A stretch of DNA of 64,000 nt from Pseudomonas putida (lineage in GTDB: Bacteria; Pseudomonadota; Gammaproteobacteria; Pseudomonadales; Pseudomonadaceae): the NCBI RefSeq assembly GCF_026625125.1, contig NZ_CP113097.1:5194001-5258000 (forward strand), read 5' to 3'. Positions 17,618-26,058 of the stretch are shown piece after piece. Made by a program: the position numbers and the translations under genes. The notes below the pieces were generated by a model. The model saw only the letters and a program-made list of their open reading frames with translations, was not told the DNA's origin and ran no database searches. Each line of letters opens with the position of its first letter. Within the stretch, counting starts at the first letter, position 1.

Positions 17618-17760
17618 GCAAGCTACAAGCTACAAGCTACAAGCTACAAGCTACAAGCTACAAGCCGATTGGCGATAGACGGCCCACCGCGGTCGGCTTT
17701 AGCTTGCAGCTTGCAGCTTGCAGCTTGCAGCTTGAAGCTTGAAGCTTGCAGCTTGCCGCT
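17618..17760. repeat. Two facing heptamer arrays between convergent genes
   Basis: About six copies of GCTACAA (17622-17664) and, after a spacer of about 40 bases, about eight copies of GCTTGCA/GCTTGAA (17701-17757) lie between the Hsp70 gene (plus) and the AI-2E-type gene (minus). The two arrays are near reverse complements with one difference per unit. A minus-strand transcript would pair them with G-U wobbles, while a plus-strand transcript would have A-C mismatches. The structure may act as a terminator mostly for the minus-strand gene, whose stop codon directly abuts it. Confidence 0.8.
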
Positions 17761-18768
17761 TCAAACCAGCTCCGCCCGCTTCAGCTCACTCTTGAGGTAC
17801 GCATAGTACACCGGCCCCGCTACCACGCCCGGCAGGCCGAACGCCGCCTCGAACACCAGCATCGCCAGCAACAGCTCCCAGGCCTTGGCACTGATCTGCC
17901 CGCCCACGATCCGCGCGTTGAGGAAGTACTCGACCTTGTGGATAACGATCAGATACCCCAGCGCGGCCGCCGCCACCCAGATCGACAGCGACATGCCAAC
18001 GATGGTGATCAGCGTGTTGGACATCAGGTTGCCGATTACCGGCAACAGCCCAAGCAGGAAGGTCAGCACGATCAGCGTCTTGGTCAGCGGCAGGTGCACA
18101 CCGAACAGCGGCAGCACCACAGCGAGGAAAATGCCGGTGAACACGGTATTGAGCAGCGAGATCTTGATCTGCGCGAAGACGATGTTGCGAAACGCCTGCA
18201 CCAACAGGCTCAGGCGCTCGAACAAGGCGGCAGCCAGCGGCTTGCGCCGGGAAATGTCGGGGATGCGCTGCAAGGCAATGATCGCGCCGAGAATCATGCC
18301 GATCAGCAGCGTCACGAACATGTGCGCCATGCCCTTGCCTACCAGCTGCAGGTCGCTGAGGTGGCTCTTGATCCAGTCACCGATGGCCACCTTGAATTCC
18401 GCGGCGCTGGCCGGCAGGTAGCTCTCGATGAACGGTGGCAACTGGCCACGGGCACGCTCGAACAGGGCCATGAACTTGTCCAGCGAGGCGCCGGGGTTTT
18501 CTGCCTCGTGCAGCAGGAAGCTGAACGCGCCGGCGATCAGCAAGGTCAGGGTGCTGACCACCAGGGTACCCAGCAGCGCCACCGCTAGCCAGCGCGCGCG
18601 CTGCCCGGCAATGATCGGCTGCAGGCGTGGTGTGAGCATGTTCACCAGCTCGAACACCAGCAACCCGGCCAGCAAGCTAGGTAACAATTTCAGAGGGAGC
18701 GCCAGCAGCAGGCCGGCAAATACGATGATCCAACTGGCCAGGGTGACCTGGCGGGGGGTGAAGGTCAT
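17761..18768 (-). CDS. AI-2E family membrane transporter
   Basis: 335 residues with about seven or eight membrane helices: two near the N-terminus (LASWIIVFAGLLLALPLKLL), then a long loop, then the C-terminal group that carries the family's FLLGLLPVIGNLMSNTLI block. Family members export autoinducer-2, sodium ions or other small molecules; the substrate here is unknown. The start ATG is 18768. Directly downstream is the heptamer repeat hairpin. Confidence 0.9.
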   Translation of the reverse strand: MTFTPRQVTLASWIIVFAGLLLALPLKLLPSLLAGLLVFELVNMLTPRLQPIIAGQRARWLAVALLGTLVVSTLTLLIAGAFSFLLHEAENPGASLDKFMALFERARGQLPPFIESYLPASAAEFKVAIGDWIKSHLSDLQLVGKGMAHMFVTLLIGMILGAIIALQRIPDISRRKPLAAALFERLSLLVQAFRNIVFAQIKISLLNTVFTGIFLAVVLPLFGVHLPLTKTLIVLTFLLGLLPVIGNLMSNTLITIVGMSLSIWVAAAALGYLIVIHKVEYFLNARIVGGQISAKAWELLLAMLVFEAAFGLPGVVAGPVYYAYLKSELKRAELV

Positions 18769-18839
18769 ACAGCCTCAACGGCAGACAACGGAAAAGAACC
18801 GCAGTCTGCCAGCCTTCGTCCTAGAGGCATAGGCGCAGG

Positions 18840-19124
18840 TCATTTCTTCTTCAGGCAGTCACTCATGTAGGCCTTGCGCTCATCGCCCTTCAAGGCCTGG
18901 GCGCTGGCGTCAGCGTTGCAGAGCTTCATCTTTTCCTGCTGGGTGGGCGGTACGCTTTTCTTCAGGCAGTTGCTCATGAAGGCTTTGCGCTCATCGCCCT
19001 TGAGCGCCTTGGCAGAAGCGTCGGCATTGCACGAGGTCATCTTTTCCTGTTGAGCGGTGGCGGCGAATCCCTGCGCACTGAACATAACGGCCAACGCCAG
19101 CAATGGCATGTGCAGCATCTTCAT
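18840..19124 (-). CDS. PsiF-like exported protein with two repeats
   Basis: 94 residues. A signal peptide (about 1-21, ending SAQGFAA) is followed by two near-identical PsiF repeats: QQEKMTSCNADASAKALKGD and QQEKMKLCNADASAQALKGD, each ending NCLKK or DCLKK. Each repeat contains two cysteines that may form a disulfide in the periplasm. The ATG is set by AGGAGA seven bases upstream. PsiF was named for phosphate starvation in E. coli; the function is unknown. Confidence 0.88.
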   Translation of the reverse strand: MKMLHMPLLALAVMFSAQGFAATAQQEKMTSCNADASAKALKGDERKAFMSNCLKKSVPPTQQEKMKLCNADASAQALKGDERKAYMSDCLKKK

Positions 19125-19188
19125 GGAGTGGTCTCCTTCTCTCCCGCGCCCGATGCACGGTGTCGCAGATGAGTGTAGACAACAAATT

Positions 19189-19977
19189 TTACACACCCGT
19201 GCGCGCTTGCCGCCGGTACTGCTCCGGCGTGCAATGGGCCTGGCGCTGGAACATGGCGATGAATGCTGAGGCGCTGCTGTAGCCGAGGTCGAAGGCGATG
19301 GCCTGTATCGGCAAACCGGCCTCCAGCGCCTCGATAGCCCGCAAAAACCTCAGGCGCAGGCGCCACTCGCCAAAGCTGATGCCCAGCTCGCGCAGAAATT
19401 GCCGCGCCAGGGTGCGTTCGCTGACATGCACCTGCGCCGCCCAGTCCGCCAGCGGGCGGTTGTCACCAGGTTCGGCGACGAGGGCATCGAGCACCTGGCG
19501 CAGGCCCTCGCTATGAGCGAAGGGCAGGTAGCAGGTCTGGGTGGGTGCCTGCAGCAACTGGTCGAGCAGCACCTGCACCAGGCGCTGGTCGCGTTCGTCC
19601 TGAGCCACCTTGACATCACGACGGGCGAAGTCGCCGAGGATGGCCTTGAGGATATCGCTGATCACCAGGCTGCACGGCTGCTGCGGTAGCCCGCCGCACA
19701 GGCTGCGGTCCAGATAGACCGAGCGGTACACGATGGCCTGCGGGTTGTAGCAACCATGCTCGGTATCCGGCGGCACCCACACAGCGTAATGCGGGGGTGA
19801 CAGAAAACGCTGGCCGTCGACGTCCAGGTGCATCACGCCATGGGCGGTGTAGTTGAGCTGGCCCCAGGTGTGGCGGTGCGGCGCGCTGTGCGTATCGGCG
19901 CCGAATTCGTCGTGGCGCAGGTACACCGGCGCAGGAAGCAGGTCGAACTGGGGGATGTCGAGGTATTTACGGCGCAT
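19189..19977 (-). CDS. AraC-family transcriptional regulator
   Basis: 262 residues. N-terminal cupin-like sensing part (HRHTWGQLNYTAHGVMHLDV) and C-terminal AraC DNA-binding domain with two helix-turn-helix units (ADWAAQVHVSERTLARQF and AIAFDLGYSSASAFIAMFQR). It is divergent from an EamA exporter, 143 bases apart, a common regulator/target arrangement. It could control that exporter. The start at 19977 (MRRKYLDIPQF) fits the cupin domain; a longer frame upstream has no family similarity. Confidence 0.88.
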   Translation of the reverse strand: MRRKYLDIPQFDLLPAPVYLRHDEFGADTHSAPHRHTWGQLNYTAHGVMHLDVDGQRFLSPPHYAVWVPPDTEHGCYNPQAIVYRSVYLDRSLCGGLPQQPCSLVISDILKAILGDFARRDVKVAQDERDQRLVQVLLDQLLQAPTQTCYLPFAHSEGLRQVLDALVAEPGDNRPLADWAAQVHVSERTLARQFLRELGISFGEWRLRLRFLRAIEALEAGLPIQAIAFDLGYSSASAFIAMFQRQAHCTPEQYRRQARTGV

Positions 19978-20120
19978 GCTGTCTGCTTCAAGGGGCAGGT
20001 TGTCTGGATAAGAGTATAGGCTTGCTGACAGACATCCGATAATACCGGGCCACCCTACAACCTCTGTGCAAGCGGGCACGCTGCCACAGGGGCTAGTGAG
20101 CATCCGAGAGCCGCTGCGTC

Positions 20121-21014
20121 ATGAATTACCTGTACCCCCTTACCGCCATCCTCATCTGGGCCGGCAACACCGTGGTCACCAAGCTGTCCGCAGGTGCCAT
20201 TCACCCTGCCGAGATCGGCTTCTACCGCTGGCTGCTCGCAGGGCTGCTGTTCACCCCATTCCTGCTACCGGCCGTGTGGCGCAACCGCGCGGCCATCCGT
20301 CCGCACCTGGCCAGAATCTTCGCCCTTGGCGTGCTCGGCATGGCCCTCTACCAAAGCCTGGCCTATTTCGCGGCCAGCATCACCAGCGCCACCAACATGG
20401 GCATCATTCTCTCGCTGATGCCCTTGATGTCGCTGGCCCTGTCCATCGCGTGGCTCGGCCAGCGGCTGAGCTACGGTGCGCTGACCGGCGCTGTGGTGTC
20501 GTTCATCGGCGTGCTGGAAGTGGTCTCCGCCGGCCAGCCCGGCAGCTTGCTGGAGCAAGGCCTGAACCGCGGCGACCTGCTGATGCTGGTGGCCACCCTG
20601 GCCTACGCGCTGTACAGCTTCCTGCTGAAGAAATGGCAGCTGCGCCTGCCGCCCTTGCAGTTGCTGTATCTGCAGGTGCTGGTAGCAATCATGGTCTTGC
20701 TGCCGTTGTTCCTGGTTTCTGAAAAGACCGGCCTGAACGTGCATAACGTGGGCTTGGTGCTGTACGCCTGTGTGTTGGCCTCCATGATCGCGCCGCTGGT
20801 GTGGATGCAGGCCGTGCAACGCCTGGGGCCAAGCCGCACCACGTTGTTCTTCAACCTGCTGCCACTGGTGACCGCGCTGATCGCAGCCGCAGTGCTCGAC
20901 GAGCAACTGGCCAGCTACCACCTGATCGGCGGCCTGCTGACCCTGGCCGGGGTGATCCTCGCCGAACGCTGGAGCACCCCCGTGCGCCGCCGGGCTACAG
21001 CCCCGCAGCCTTGA
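20121..21014 (+). CDS. EamA-family (DMT) transporter
   Basis: 297 residues with ten hydrophobic helices in two EamA repeats (first about 1-135, second about 147-290). Blocks such as WAGNTVVTKLSAGAIHPAEI and GPSRTTLFFNLLPLVTALIA are typical of drug/metabolite exporters. Divergent from the AraC regulator. It overlaps the convergent lipase-like gene by 20 bases at the 3' ends. Substrate unknown. Confidence 0.9.
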   Translation: MNYLYPLTAILIWAGNTVVTKLSAGAIHPAEIGFYRWLLAGLLFTPFLLPAVWRNRAAIRPHLARIFALGVLGMALYQSLAYFAASITSATNMGIILSLMPLMSLALSIAWLGQRLSYGALTGAVVSFIGVLEVVSAGQPGSLLEQGLNRGDLLMLVATLAYALYSFLLKKWQLRLPPLQLLYLQVLVAIMVLLPLFLVSEKTGLNVHNVGLVLYACVLASMIAPLVWMQAVQRLGPSRTTLFFNLLPLVTALIAAAVLDEQLASYHLIGGLLTLAGVILAERWSTPVRRRATAPQP

Positions 21015-21885
21015 GGCGAGCGGCGTGCTCGGTGAACAGGCGCACCGGCTCGGCGCCCTTGCCCACGGCGCCGAGCGACTGGTTGACGATGTCCAGGTGA
21101 TCCAGCGGGTAGTCATCACCGATCACCTGCCCCAGGTGCGAACTGAAGCGCCCGACCATGCCGTCACACTGGCCCTTTTCCTTGACGAAGCTGCGGGCGA
21201 ACAGGCGGCAGAAGCGGTTGCTGCCGTCAAAGCGGTTACGCCCTTGGTCGGTGAACCCTGGTTGCAATGTGCCTGACCACGAATAGTAACGGACACCGTT
21301 GACCTCTGCCGCCCCCTCGCCGCCCCAGGTGTCGGGCAGGCCCTGTGGATAAGCCTGGTTGAACAGCGCTACGCCGGCACTGGTCAGCGACTGGTGCGAG
21401 GCATGCACGTCGATTGGCAATGGGGCGCGCCGCCATCCGGTTTCCAGCCACCCCAGCAGCACCGCCAGGCCGTGCAGAACCGCCCTGAGGATGCGCCCTT
21501 GAGCAGAATCGCCCGGCGCTGTACGCGCCAGGTGGTCGGCCAGTTCCGAGCCATGGTTGGGCCCGGCCACCGAGGTCACCGATGCCACACGTTCTGGCCG
21601 CTTGGCAGCGGCATATCGCGCGCTCAGGGCGCCTTGGCTATGGCCGATGAGGTTGACCTTGTCAGCGCCGGTGCGCCGGCAGATGTCTTCGATGATCGCC
21701 AGCAACTGCTCACCGCGCACTTCGCTGGAGTGCAAGGGCGATACCTGCACGGGAAACACCTGCGCCCCGCCCTTGCGCAAGGCCGGCACGATGCCGAACC
21801 AATAGGGATACAGCAACGCCCTGACAAAGCCGAGCATGCCCGGCACCAGCACCAACGGGTATCGCGTAGCCAATTCCTGCTGCAT
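20995..21885 (-). CDS. Lipase-like alpha/beta hydrolase, family I.1 related, without signal peptide
   Basis: 296 residues from the ATG at 21885. It matches P. aeruginosa LipA along most of its length: LVLVPGMLGF, YWFGIVPALRKGGAQV, nucleophile box GHSQG (S83), NGVRYYSWSG, DGMVGRFSSHLG (D241) and LDHLDIVNQ (H263). So the triad S83-D241-H263 is present. Unlike LipA there is no signal peptide in any reasonable start, and both disulfide cysteines are replaced (Gly188 and Phe247 at those places). No Lif foldase gene is nearby. It is probably a cytoplasmic esterase. Confidence 0.82.
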   Translation of the reverse strand: MQQELATRYPLVLVPGMLGFVRALLYPYWFGIVPALRKGGAQVFPVQVSPLHSSEVRGEQLLAIIEDICRRTGADKVNLIGHSQGALSARYAAAKRPERVASVTSVAGPNHGSELADHLARTAPGDSAQGRILRAVLHGLAVLLGWLETGWRRAPLPIDVHASHQSLTSAGVALFNQAYPQGLPDTWGGEGAAEVNGVRYYSWSGTLQPGFTDQGRNRFDGSNRFCRLFARSFVKEKGQCDGMVGRFSSHLGQVIGDDYPLDHLDIVNQSLGAVGKGAEPVRLFTEHAARLKAAGL

Positions 21886-22010
21886 GGGCCCAGCCCCTTT
21901 GCGTGGACGACCCGCCAACACTACAGCGGCCTGAATGAGCATCGCAATCGAACTCCTGACGCGCCGCGCGGTTCCAAACCAGAACAGACCCTGGAGCAAG
22001 GAGCGGGACC

Positions 22011-22352
22011 ATGTACAAACAGACCCTGGCAATCCTTCTGGCAAGCGCGACCCTGGCCGCCTGTGGCAGCCGCCCGGAAAACCCTGTGGACTACGTCACC
22101 TTCCGCGACGAGCCACTGGTCAAGCAAGTTGAAAACGGCATGACCATGCAGAAAGTCATCGCCATCGGTGGCAGCCCATCGAATGCCATCGACCTGCCGC
22201 ATGGAGGCACCTGCAACGACTACATCCTCAACCGCGATGGCCATCAGCAGCCTTACTACGTGCGTTTCGATGCCACCGGCCATGTCGATGCCAAGGGCTT
22301 CAAGACCTGCAAACAACGAGAAGAGGACAGCGAAGCCGTAAACGGCGCCTGA
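22011..22352 (+). CDS. osmE: Osmotically inducible lipoprotein OsmE
   Basis: 113 residues with a lipoprotein signal: MYKQTLAILLASATLAAC, Cys18 being the lipidation site. The remainder is an SmpA/OmlA-like small domain (VENGMTMQKVIAIGGSPSNA) with two cysteines further on. OsmE is an outer-membrane lipoprotein of unknown detailed role, induced by osmotic stress in E. coli. Ribosome site AAGGAGCGGG lies before the ATG. Confidence 0.85.
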   Translation: MYKQTLAILLASATLAACGSRPENPVDYVTFRDEPLVKQVENGMTMQKVIAIGGSPSNAIDLPHGGTCNDYILNRDGHQQPYYVRFDATGHVDAKGFKTCKQREEDSEAVNGA

Positions 22353-22400
22353 GCCTGCGTAATACCTTGACCACTCTTCCTGATTTGTCTGGAGATAACC

Positions 22401-22931
22401 ATGAGCAACGTTGAACTGACCGATGTGCAAACCCTGCGCAAGCGTGCCCGTGAGCACGTCGAGCAAGGTGCGGTGACCGAGGGTTACCACGCCGACCGCC
22501 AGGAAATCCTGCGCCTGCTCAATGAGTCGCTGGCCACCGAGCTTGTCTGCGTATTGCGCTACAAGCGCCATTACTTCATGGCCAGCGGGATCAAGGCGAG
22601 CGTGGCTGCCGAGGAGTTTCTCGAGCATGCCAACCAAGAGGCCGAGCACGCCGACAAACTGGCCGAGCGCATTGTGCAGCTGGGTGGCGAGCCGGACTTC
22701 AACCCGGACAACCTGACCAAGAACTCCCATGCTCAATACGTAGCGGGCAACACGTTGAAGGAGATGGTGCTGGAGGACCTGGTGGCCGAACGCATCGCGA
22801 TCGACAGCTACCGCGAGATCATTCAGTACATTGGTGACAAGGACCCGACCACGCGTCGGATCTTCGAGGACATCCTGGCTCAGGAAGAGGAACACGCCGA
22901 CGACATGTCGGATATTCTCGAAGGCTTGTAA
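22401..22931 (+). CDS. Ferritin-like protein (bacterioferritin/Dps-like)
   Basis: 176 residues, a four-helix ferritin-like fold. Candidate di-iron ligands are spaced as in bacterioferritins: E47, E80-xx-H83, E130 and E162-xx-H165. There is no clear heme-binding Met in the usual place. It likely stores iron or protects against peroxide. Ribosome site (tctggagataacc) precedes the ATG, and a strong terminator follows. Confidence 0.85.
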   Translation: MSNVELTDVQTLRKRAREHVEQGAVTEGYHADRQEILRLLNESLATELVCVLRYKRHYFMASGIKASVAAEEFLEHANQEAEHADKLAERIVQLGGEPDFNPDNLTKNSHAQYVAGNTLKEMVLEDLVAERIAIDSYREIIQYIGDKDPTTRRIFEDILAQEEEHADDMSDILEGL

Positions 22932-22935
22932 TCAC

Positions 22936-22958
22936 CAGGGGCCGCTTTGCGGCCCCTG
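22936..22958 (+). terminator. Terminator after the ferritin-like gene
   Basis: CAGGGGCCGC TTT GCGGCCCCTG: 10-bp perfect stem with a 3-base loop, then TTCATT. It sits between convergent genes (ferritin-like and AsmA), so it can serve both. Confidence 0.75.
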
Positions 22959-22963
22959 TTCAT

Positions 22964-25030
22964 TCACCTCTTGCTCTTCACCTCAGCCGGCGCCTTGCCG
23001 GCTTTCATCTGCTGCAACAACGGCGTGCACTGGTTGGGCTCATCGCCACTGCTCGGTGCTACCAGCGCCAACAACCCCGCCGCCGGCCCTGCCACCACAC
23101 CCAACGCCACCATGCCTGCCCCGCGCAAGGCCAGCGGCACCGCCTGCACGCCTGCACCGGGCTTGGCAAACGGCCCGCGAACATACAGCGGCGAGCGCAG
23201 GGAGAACAGCCGCAAGCCTTTCGACTCCGGAGTAATCTTCAAGTCCAGCTGCTCGCTGGCGAAGTTGGCGGTGCCATTGACATAGATGATCGCGTTTTCG
23301 GTATCGAATATGAACAGGCGCGTACTCGCCAGCCCGTCCTTGATACCCACATCGGCCGCTGCGCAATTGATCTGAACATCCTCATCGCCAAATAGCTTGC
23401 CGATCACATAGTTGCCCACGTTCAACCCGGCGATCTCCATCAGGCTGCGGCTGATCGCGCCATCGTTGATCAGCAAGCGCAGGTCGCCATTGGCCGTACC
23501 CAATAGCGCCGCCACCGAGTTGCCGCGGCCAGTGATATCGGCATCGCCGTTGAGTTCCCCGAAGCTGGTCTGCATCGGCGCAAAGGTGGGGAACAGCTGC
23601 TTGAGCTTGAAGCCGCGTGCGGTCAGCCGGGCGCGGCCATGCAGCGGCACGCTGCGGCCATCCAGGCGAATACTGGATGCCAGGTTGCCACCGGCCACGC
23701 CAAAGCGCAGGGGGTCCAGGCGCAGCAGACCGTCATCGAGGATCACATGGGCGGAGAGATCGTTGAATGGCAACTGTTCACTGTGAACGATGCGCTTGCC
23801 GGCAAACTCGACGTCGGCGTCCATGGTGCGCCAGCGGTCGGTACGGAATTCCTCCACCGGCAGCACCTTGCCAGCAGGCTGCTTGCTGGCGCCCCCACGG
23901 GCCTTCTGCTCGGCGTTGGAATCGGCACCGATCAGTGGTGCCAGGTCTTTGAACAACAGCTGATTGGACACCAGCTTGCCGGAGAGTTTCGGCCGTGGCT
24001 GGCTCGCGGTGAACGCCAGGTCGCCGTGGATATCACTGTCACCTATCTTGCCGTTGAACCCTTGGTAGTTGAAGGTCGCGCCTGTGGCCGCATGCAGGTT
24101 GGCCGTGAGGTGGCCATCGGTCGAGTAGGCCGGGGTATCTGGCAGGGTCACCCCCGTCAGCGGATAAAGGTTGCCCAGGCTCGCACCGGACAGGCGCAAG
24201 CGAAGGTCCAGCGCACCCAGGTTGCGCGGGTCGGTCAGGGTGCCAGCGAGAACGACATGGGTATCGGCAACCCGCACGTCGGCCTGCAGCGGGAACGGCT
24301 GGCTGGCGTCCTGCAGCGCCAGCAGGCCACCGATCTTGCCCGTGCCGGAAACCGGCTGACCTTTGTAGCGGCCTTGGACCTTGAGCCCGAAGGCGTAATC
24401 CTGTGCACCGCCGGCCTTTTGCGCGCTGGCTTGGCCAACGATCTCGCTGAACGGGATCGGTTTGCCCAGCGGATCGATTTGCACCTTCATGCTGGTTTTC
24501 AGGGTCTGGTCGTCCAGGCTTACATTGCCTTGGTCAAAACCGATGGCGCCGATGTCCAACTGCCACTTGGAGGGCTGCGCATTCTCATCCTTGGGGCCTA
24601 AGTCGAAGGTCCAGTTGGCGCGGCCATCGGCCAGCCGAGCAAGGCTGGCGGTGGGTTTGACCAGGTCGATACGCGGGATGACGATCTGCTGGAATATCAG
24701 TGGCAGCGGCGCCAGCCGAAACTCCACACGCTCCAGGCCGACCATCTCTGGCTCCTTCAGCCAATCGGGATTGCCTAGGGTCAGGTCCTCGGCAGTGAAG
24801 TGCGGCCACGGTACCCAGGCACGCCACCCGCCTTCTTCCGGCTCAGTGCGCCAATGCACCGCCAGGTTGCCATTGATCGCGAACGGCCGGTGCAACGCTT
24901 CAGAGACTTTCTCATTGAGCAGCGGCTTGACGCGGTTCCAGTCGAAGGTGGCGATCACCACCACCAGTATCGCCAGCAGGGTCAGCAGGCTGGTAAGGGT
25001 CCAGACGAGGATTCTGGCGGGACGCGTCAT
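22964..25030 (-). CDS. AsmA-family inner-membrane protein
   Basis: 688 residues. One N-terminal membrane anchor (about 7-28, ILVWTLTSLLTLLAILVVVI) and a long periplasmic part. The AsmA signature FDWNRVKPLLNEKVSEALHR follows the anchor. A C-terminal AsmA domain carries GELNGDADITGRGNSVAALL and the block INDGAISRSLMEIAGLNVGN. AsmA-like proteins are now viewed as bridge-like lipid transporters between the two membranes. It appears monocistronic. Confidence 0.9.
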   Translation of the reverse strand: MTRPARILVWTLTSLLTLLAILVVVIATFDWNRVKPLLNEKVSEALHRPFAINGNLAVHWRTEPEEGGWRAWVPWPHFTAEDLTLGNPDWLKEPEMVGLERVEFRLAPLPLIFQQIVIPRIDLVKPTASLARLADGRANWTFDLGPKDENAQPSKWQLDIGAIGFDQGNVSLDDQTLKTSMKVQIDPLGKPIPFSEIVGQASAQKAGGAQDYAFGLKVQGRYKGQPVSGTGKIGGLLALQDASQPFPLQADVRVADTHVVLAGTLTDPRNLGALDLRLRLSGASLGNLYPLTGVTLPDTPAYSTDGHLTANLHAATGATFNYQGFNGKIGDSDIHGDLAFTASQPRPKLSGKLVSNQLLFKDLAPLIGADSNAEQKARGGASKQPAGKVLPVEEFRTDRWRTMDADVEFAGKRIVHSEQLPFNDLSAHVILDDGLLRLDPLRFGVAGGNLASSIRLDGRSVPLHGRARLTARGFKLKQLFPTFAPMQTSFGELNGDADITGRGNSVAALLGTANGDLRLLINDGAISRSLMEIAGLNVGNYVIGKLFGDEDVQINCAAADVGIKDGLASTRLFIFDTENAIIYVNGTANFASEQLDLKITPESKGLRLFSLRSPLYVRGPFAKPGAGVQAVPLALRGAGMVALGVVAGPAAGLLALVAPSSGDEPNQCTPLLQQMKAGKAPAEVKSKR

Positions 25031-25372
25031 TGCGTGATTCTCCTGACGGCTTGGCGCATAACGGGCGCAACGATGGCACTCACTGTCTCGGACTGATGAA
25101 AGCCCGCAGGGTTTTATCGGTGAAGCTCATGATAGCGAAGTTTTTCTTGGCTCAATGTTCAGGTTTTGCCCACAGAGCAGGTGCGCCGCGGCGTCAAAAC
25201 AACGGTGGCAATGAGCCATACATCGACTTGAAGGCCGCGTGCCAGAGCCCTCTTGGACGGCTATCAATGGCATCGATTGTTACCATTATCCGTATGAACT
25301 TCTCTCTGGCGTTACCGGGCGTAGCATTGGCTCCGTACCCACTTTCCAGCCCCTCTGAGGAGCACTCAAATC
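25031..25372. other. Intergenic region before the repeat-protein gene
   Basis: This 342-base spacer separates the divergent AsmA gene and the 15-residue-repeat gene. It should carry both promoters. I see no convincing gene in it. TTGTTACCATTATCC (25277-25291) is AT-rich and could belong to the promoter of the repeat protein or a metal-regulator site, but it does not match a consensus well. A good ribosome site (TGAGGAGC, 25355-25362) ends the region. Confidence 0.5.
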
Positions 25373-25870
25373 ATGAAACGCCAACTGCTGACCCTGACCT
25401 TGTCCATTCTTGCTGCCAACGCTTTTGCCGTTCCAGCAGCCGACCAGCACCTGACCGCCGAATCGCGCTCCAGCGCTGTGGAAATCGCCCAGCCCTTGAA
25501 AACCGTTGCCGAAGGTGGCTCGGATCGCCTGATCGAACGCAGTGGCCAAGTTGCCGAAGGTGGTTCCGACCGTTTGATCGAACGCAATGATCGTGTTGCC
25601 GAGGGTGGTTCTGACCGCCTGATCGAGCGCAATGATCGTGTTGCCGAAGGTGGTTCTGACCGTCTGATCGAACGCAATGATCGTGTTGCCGAAGGTGGTT
25701 CTGACCGTCTGATCGAACGCAATGATCGTGTTGCCGAAGGTGGTTCTGACCGTCTGATCGAACGCAGTGGCCATGTTGCCGAAGGTGGTTCTGACCGTCT
25801 GATCGAACGCAGTGGCCATGTTGCCGAAGGTGGCTCGGACCGTCTGGTCGAAATCAGCCGCGTGAGCTGA
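25373..25870 (+). CDS. Exported protein of eight 15-residue repeats
   Basis: 165 residues. A signal peptide (about 1-19, cut after ANAFA) is followed by 25 ordinary residues, then from residue 45 eight tandem copies of VAEGGSDRLIER plus three variable residues (NDR, SGQ or SGH). The last copy ends VEISRVS. Repeats are near-identical at DNA level (45 bases each), which implies recent expansion or homogenisation. Genes like this have been labelled 'phage infection protein' in P. putida annotations; I know of no proof. Each unit has charged E, D, R, E, R residues and could form a beta-solenoid or bind a surface polymer. Confidence 0.85.
   Translation: MKRQLLTLTLSILAANAFAVPAADQHLTAESRSSAVEIAQPLKTVAEGGSDRLIERSGQVAEGGSDRLIERNDRVAEGGSDRLIERNDRVAEGGSDRLIERNDRVAEGGSDRLIERNDRVAEGGSDRLIERSGHVAEGGSDRLIERSGHVAEGGSDRLVEISRVS
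25505..25867 (+). repeat. Coding tandem repeat, 45-base unit, eight copies
   Basis: Eight copies of a 45-base unit encode VAEGGSDRLIER-x-x-x. The central four copies differ by few bases, while the first and last are more diverged, the pattern expected when copy number changes by slippage or unequal crossover. Copy number may vary between strains. Confidence 0.92.
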
Positions 25871-25920
25871 CGCCATGGCCGAAAAGAACAACTGGCATTA
25901 CAGCGCTTGCGCCCCTCCCA

Positions 25921-25948
25921 GCCCGGTCACTTGACCGGGCTTCGTTTT
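25921..25948 (+). terminator. Terminator after the repeat-protein gene
   Basis: GCCCGGTCACTTGACCGGGC: 9-bp stem (GCCCGGTCA/TGACCGGGC) followed by TTCGTTTT. A good rho-independent terminator, 50 bases after the stop codon. Confidence 0.85.
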
Positions 25949-26058
25949 ACGGGGGTATTGCATGCCCGCCTGTTGCACCAAAACCTATCATTTCTGCCAG
26001 TTTCAGCCCCCCCATCGCCATTGTTAAGTTGAGACGAATGAGACGATGGAGCGTTGGC

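Noticed and set aside
25505..25867. Possible CRISPR array
   Set aside because: The 45-base repeats are contiguous without spacers and in frame; they encode protein repeats.
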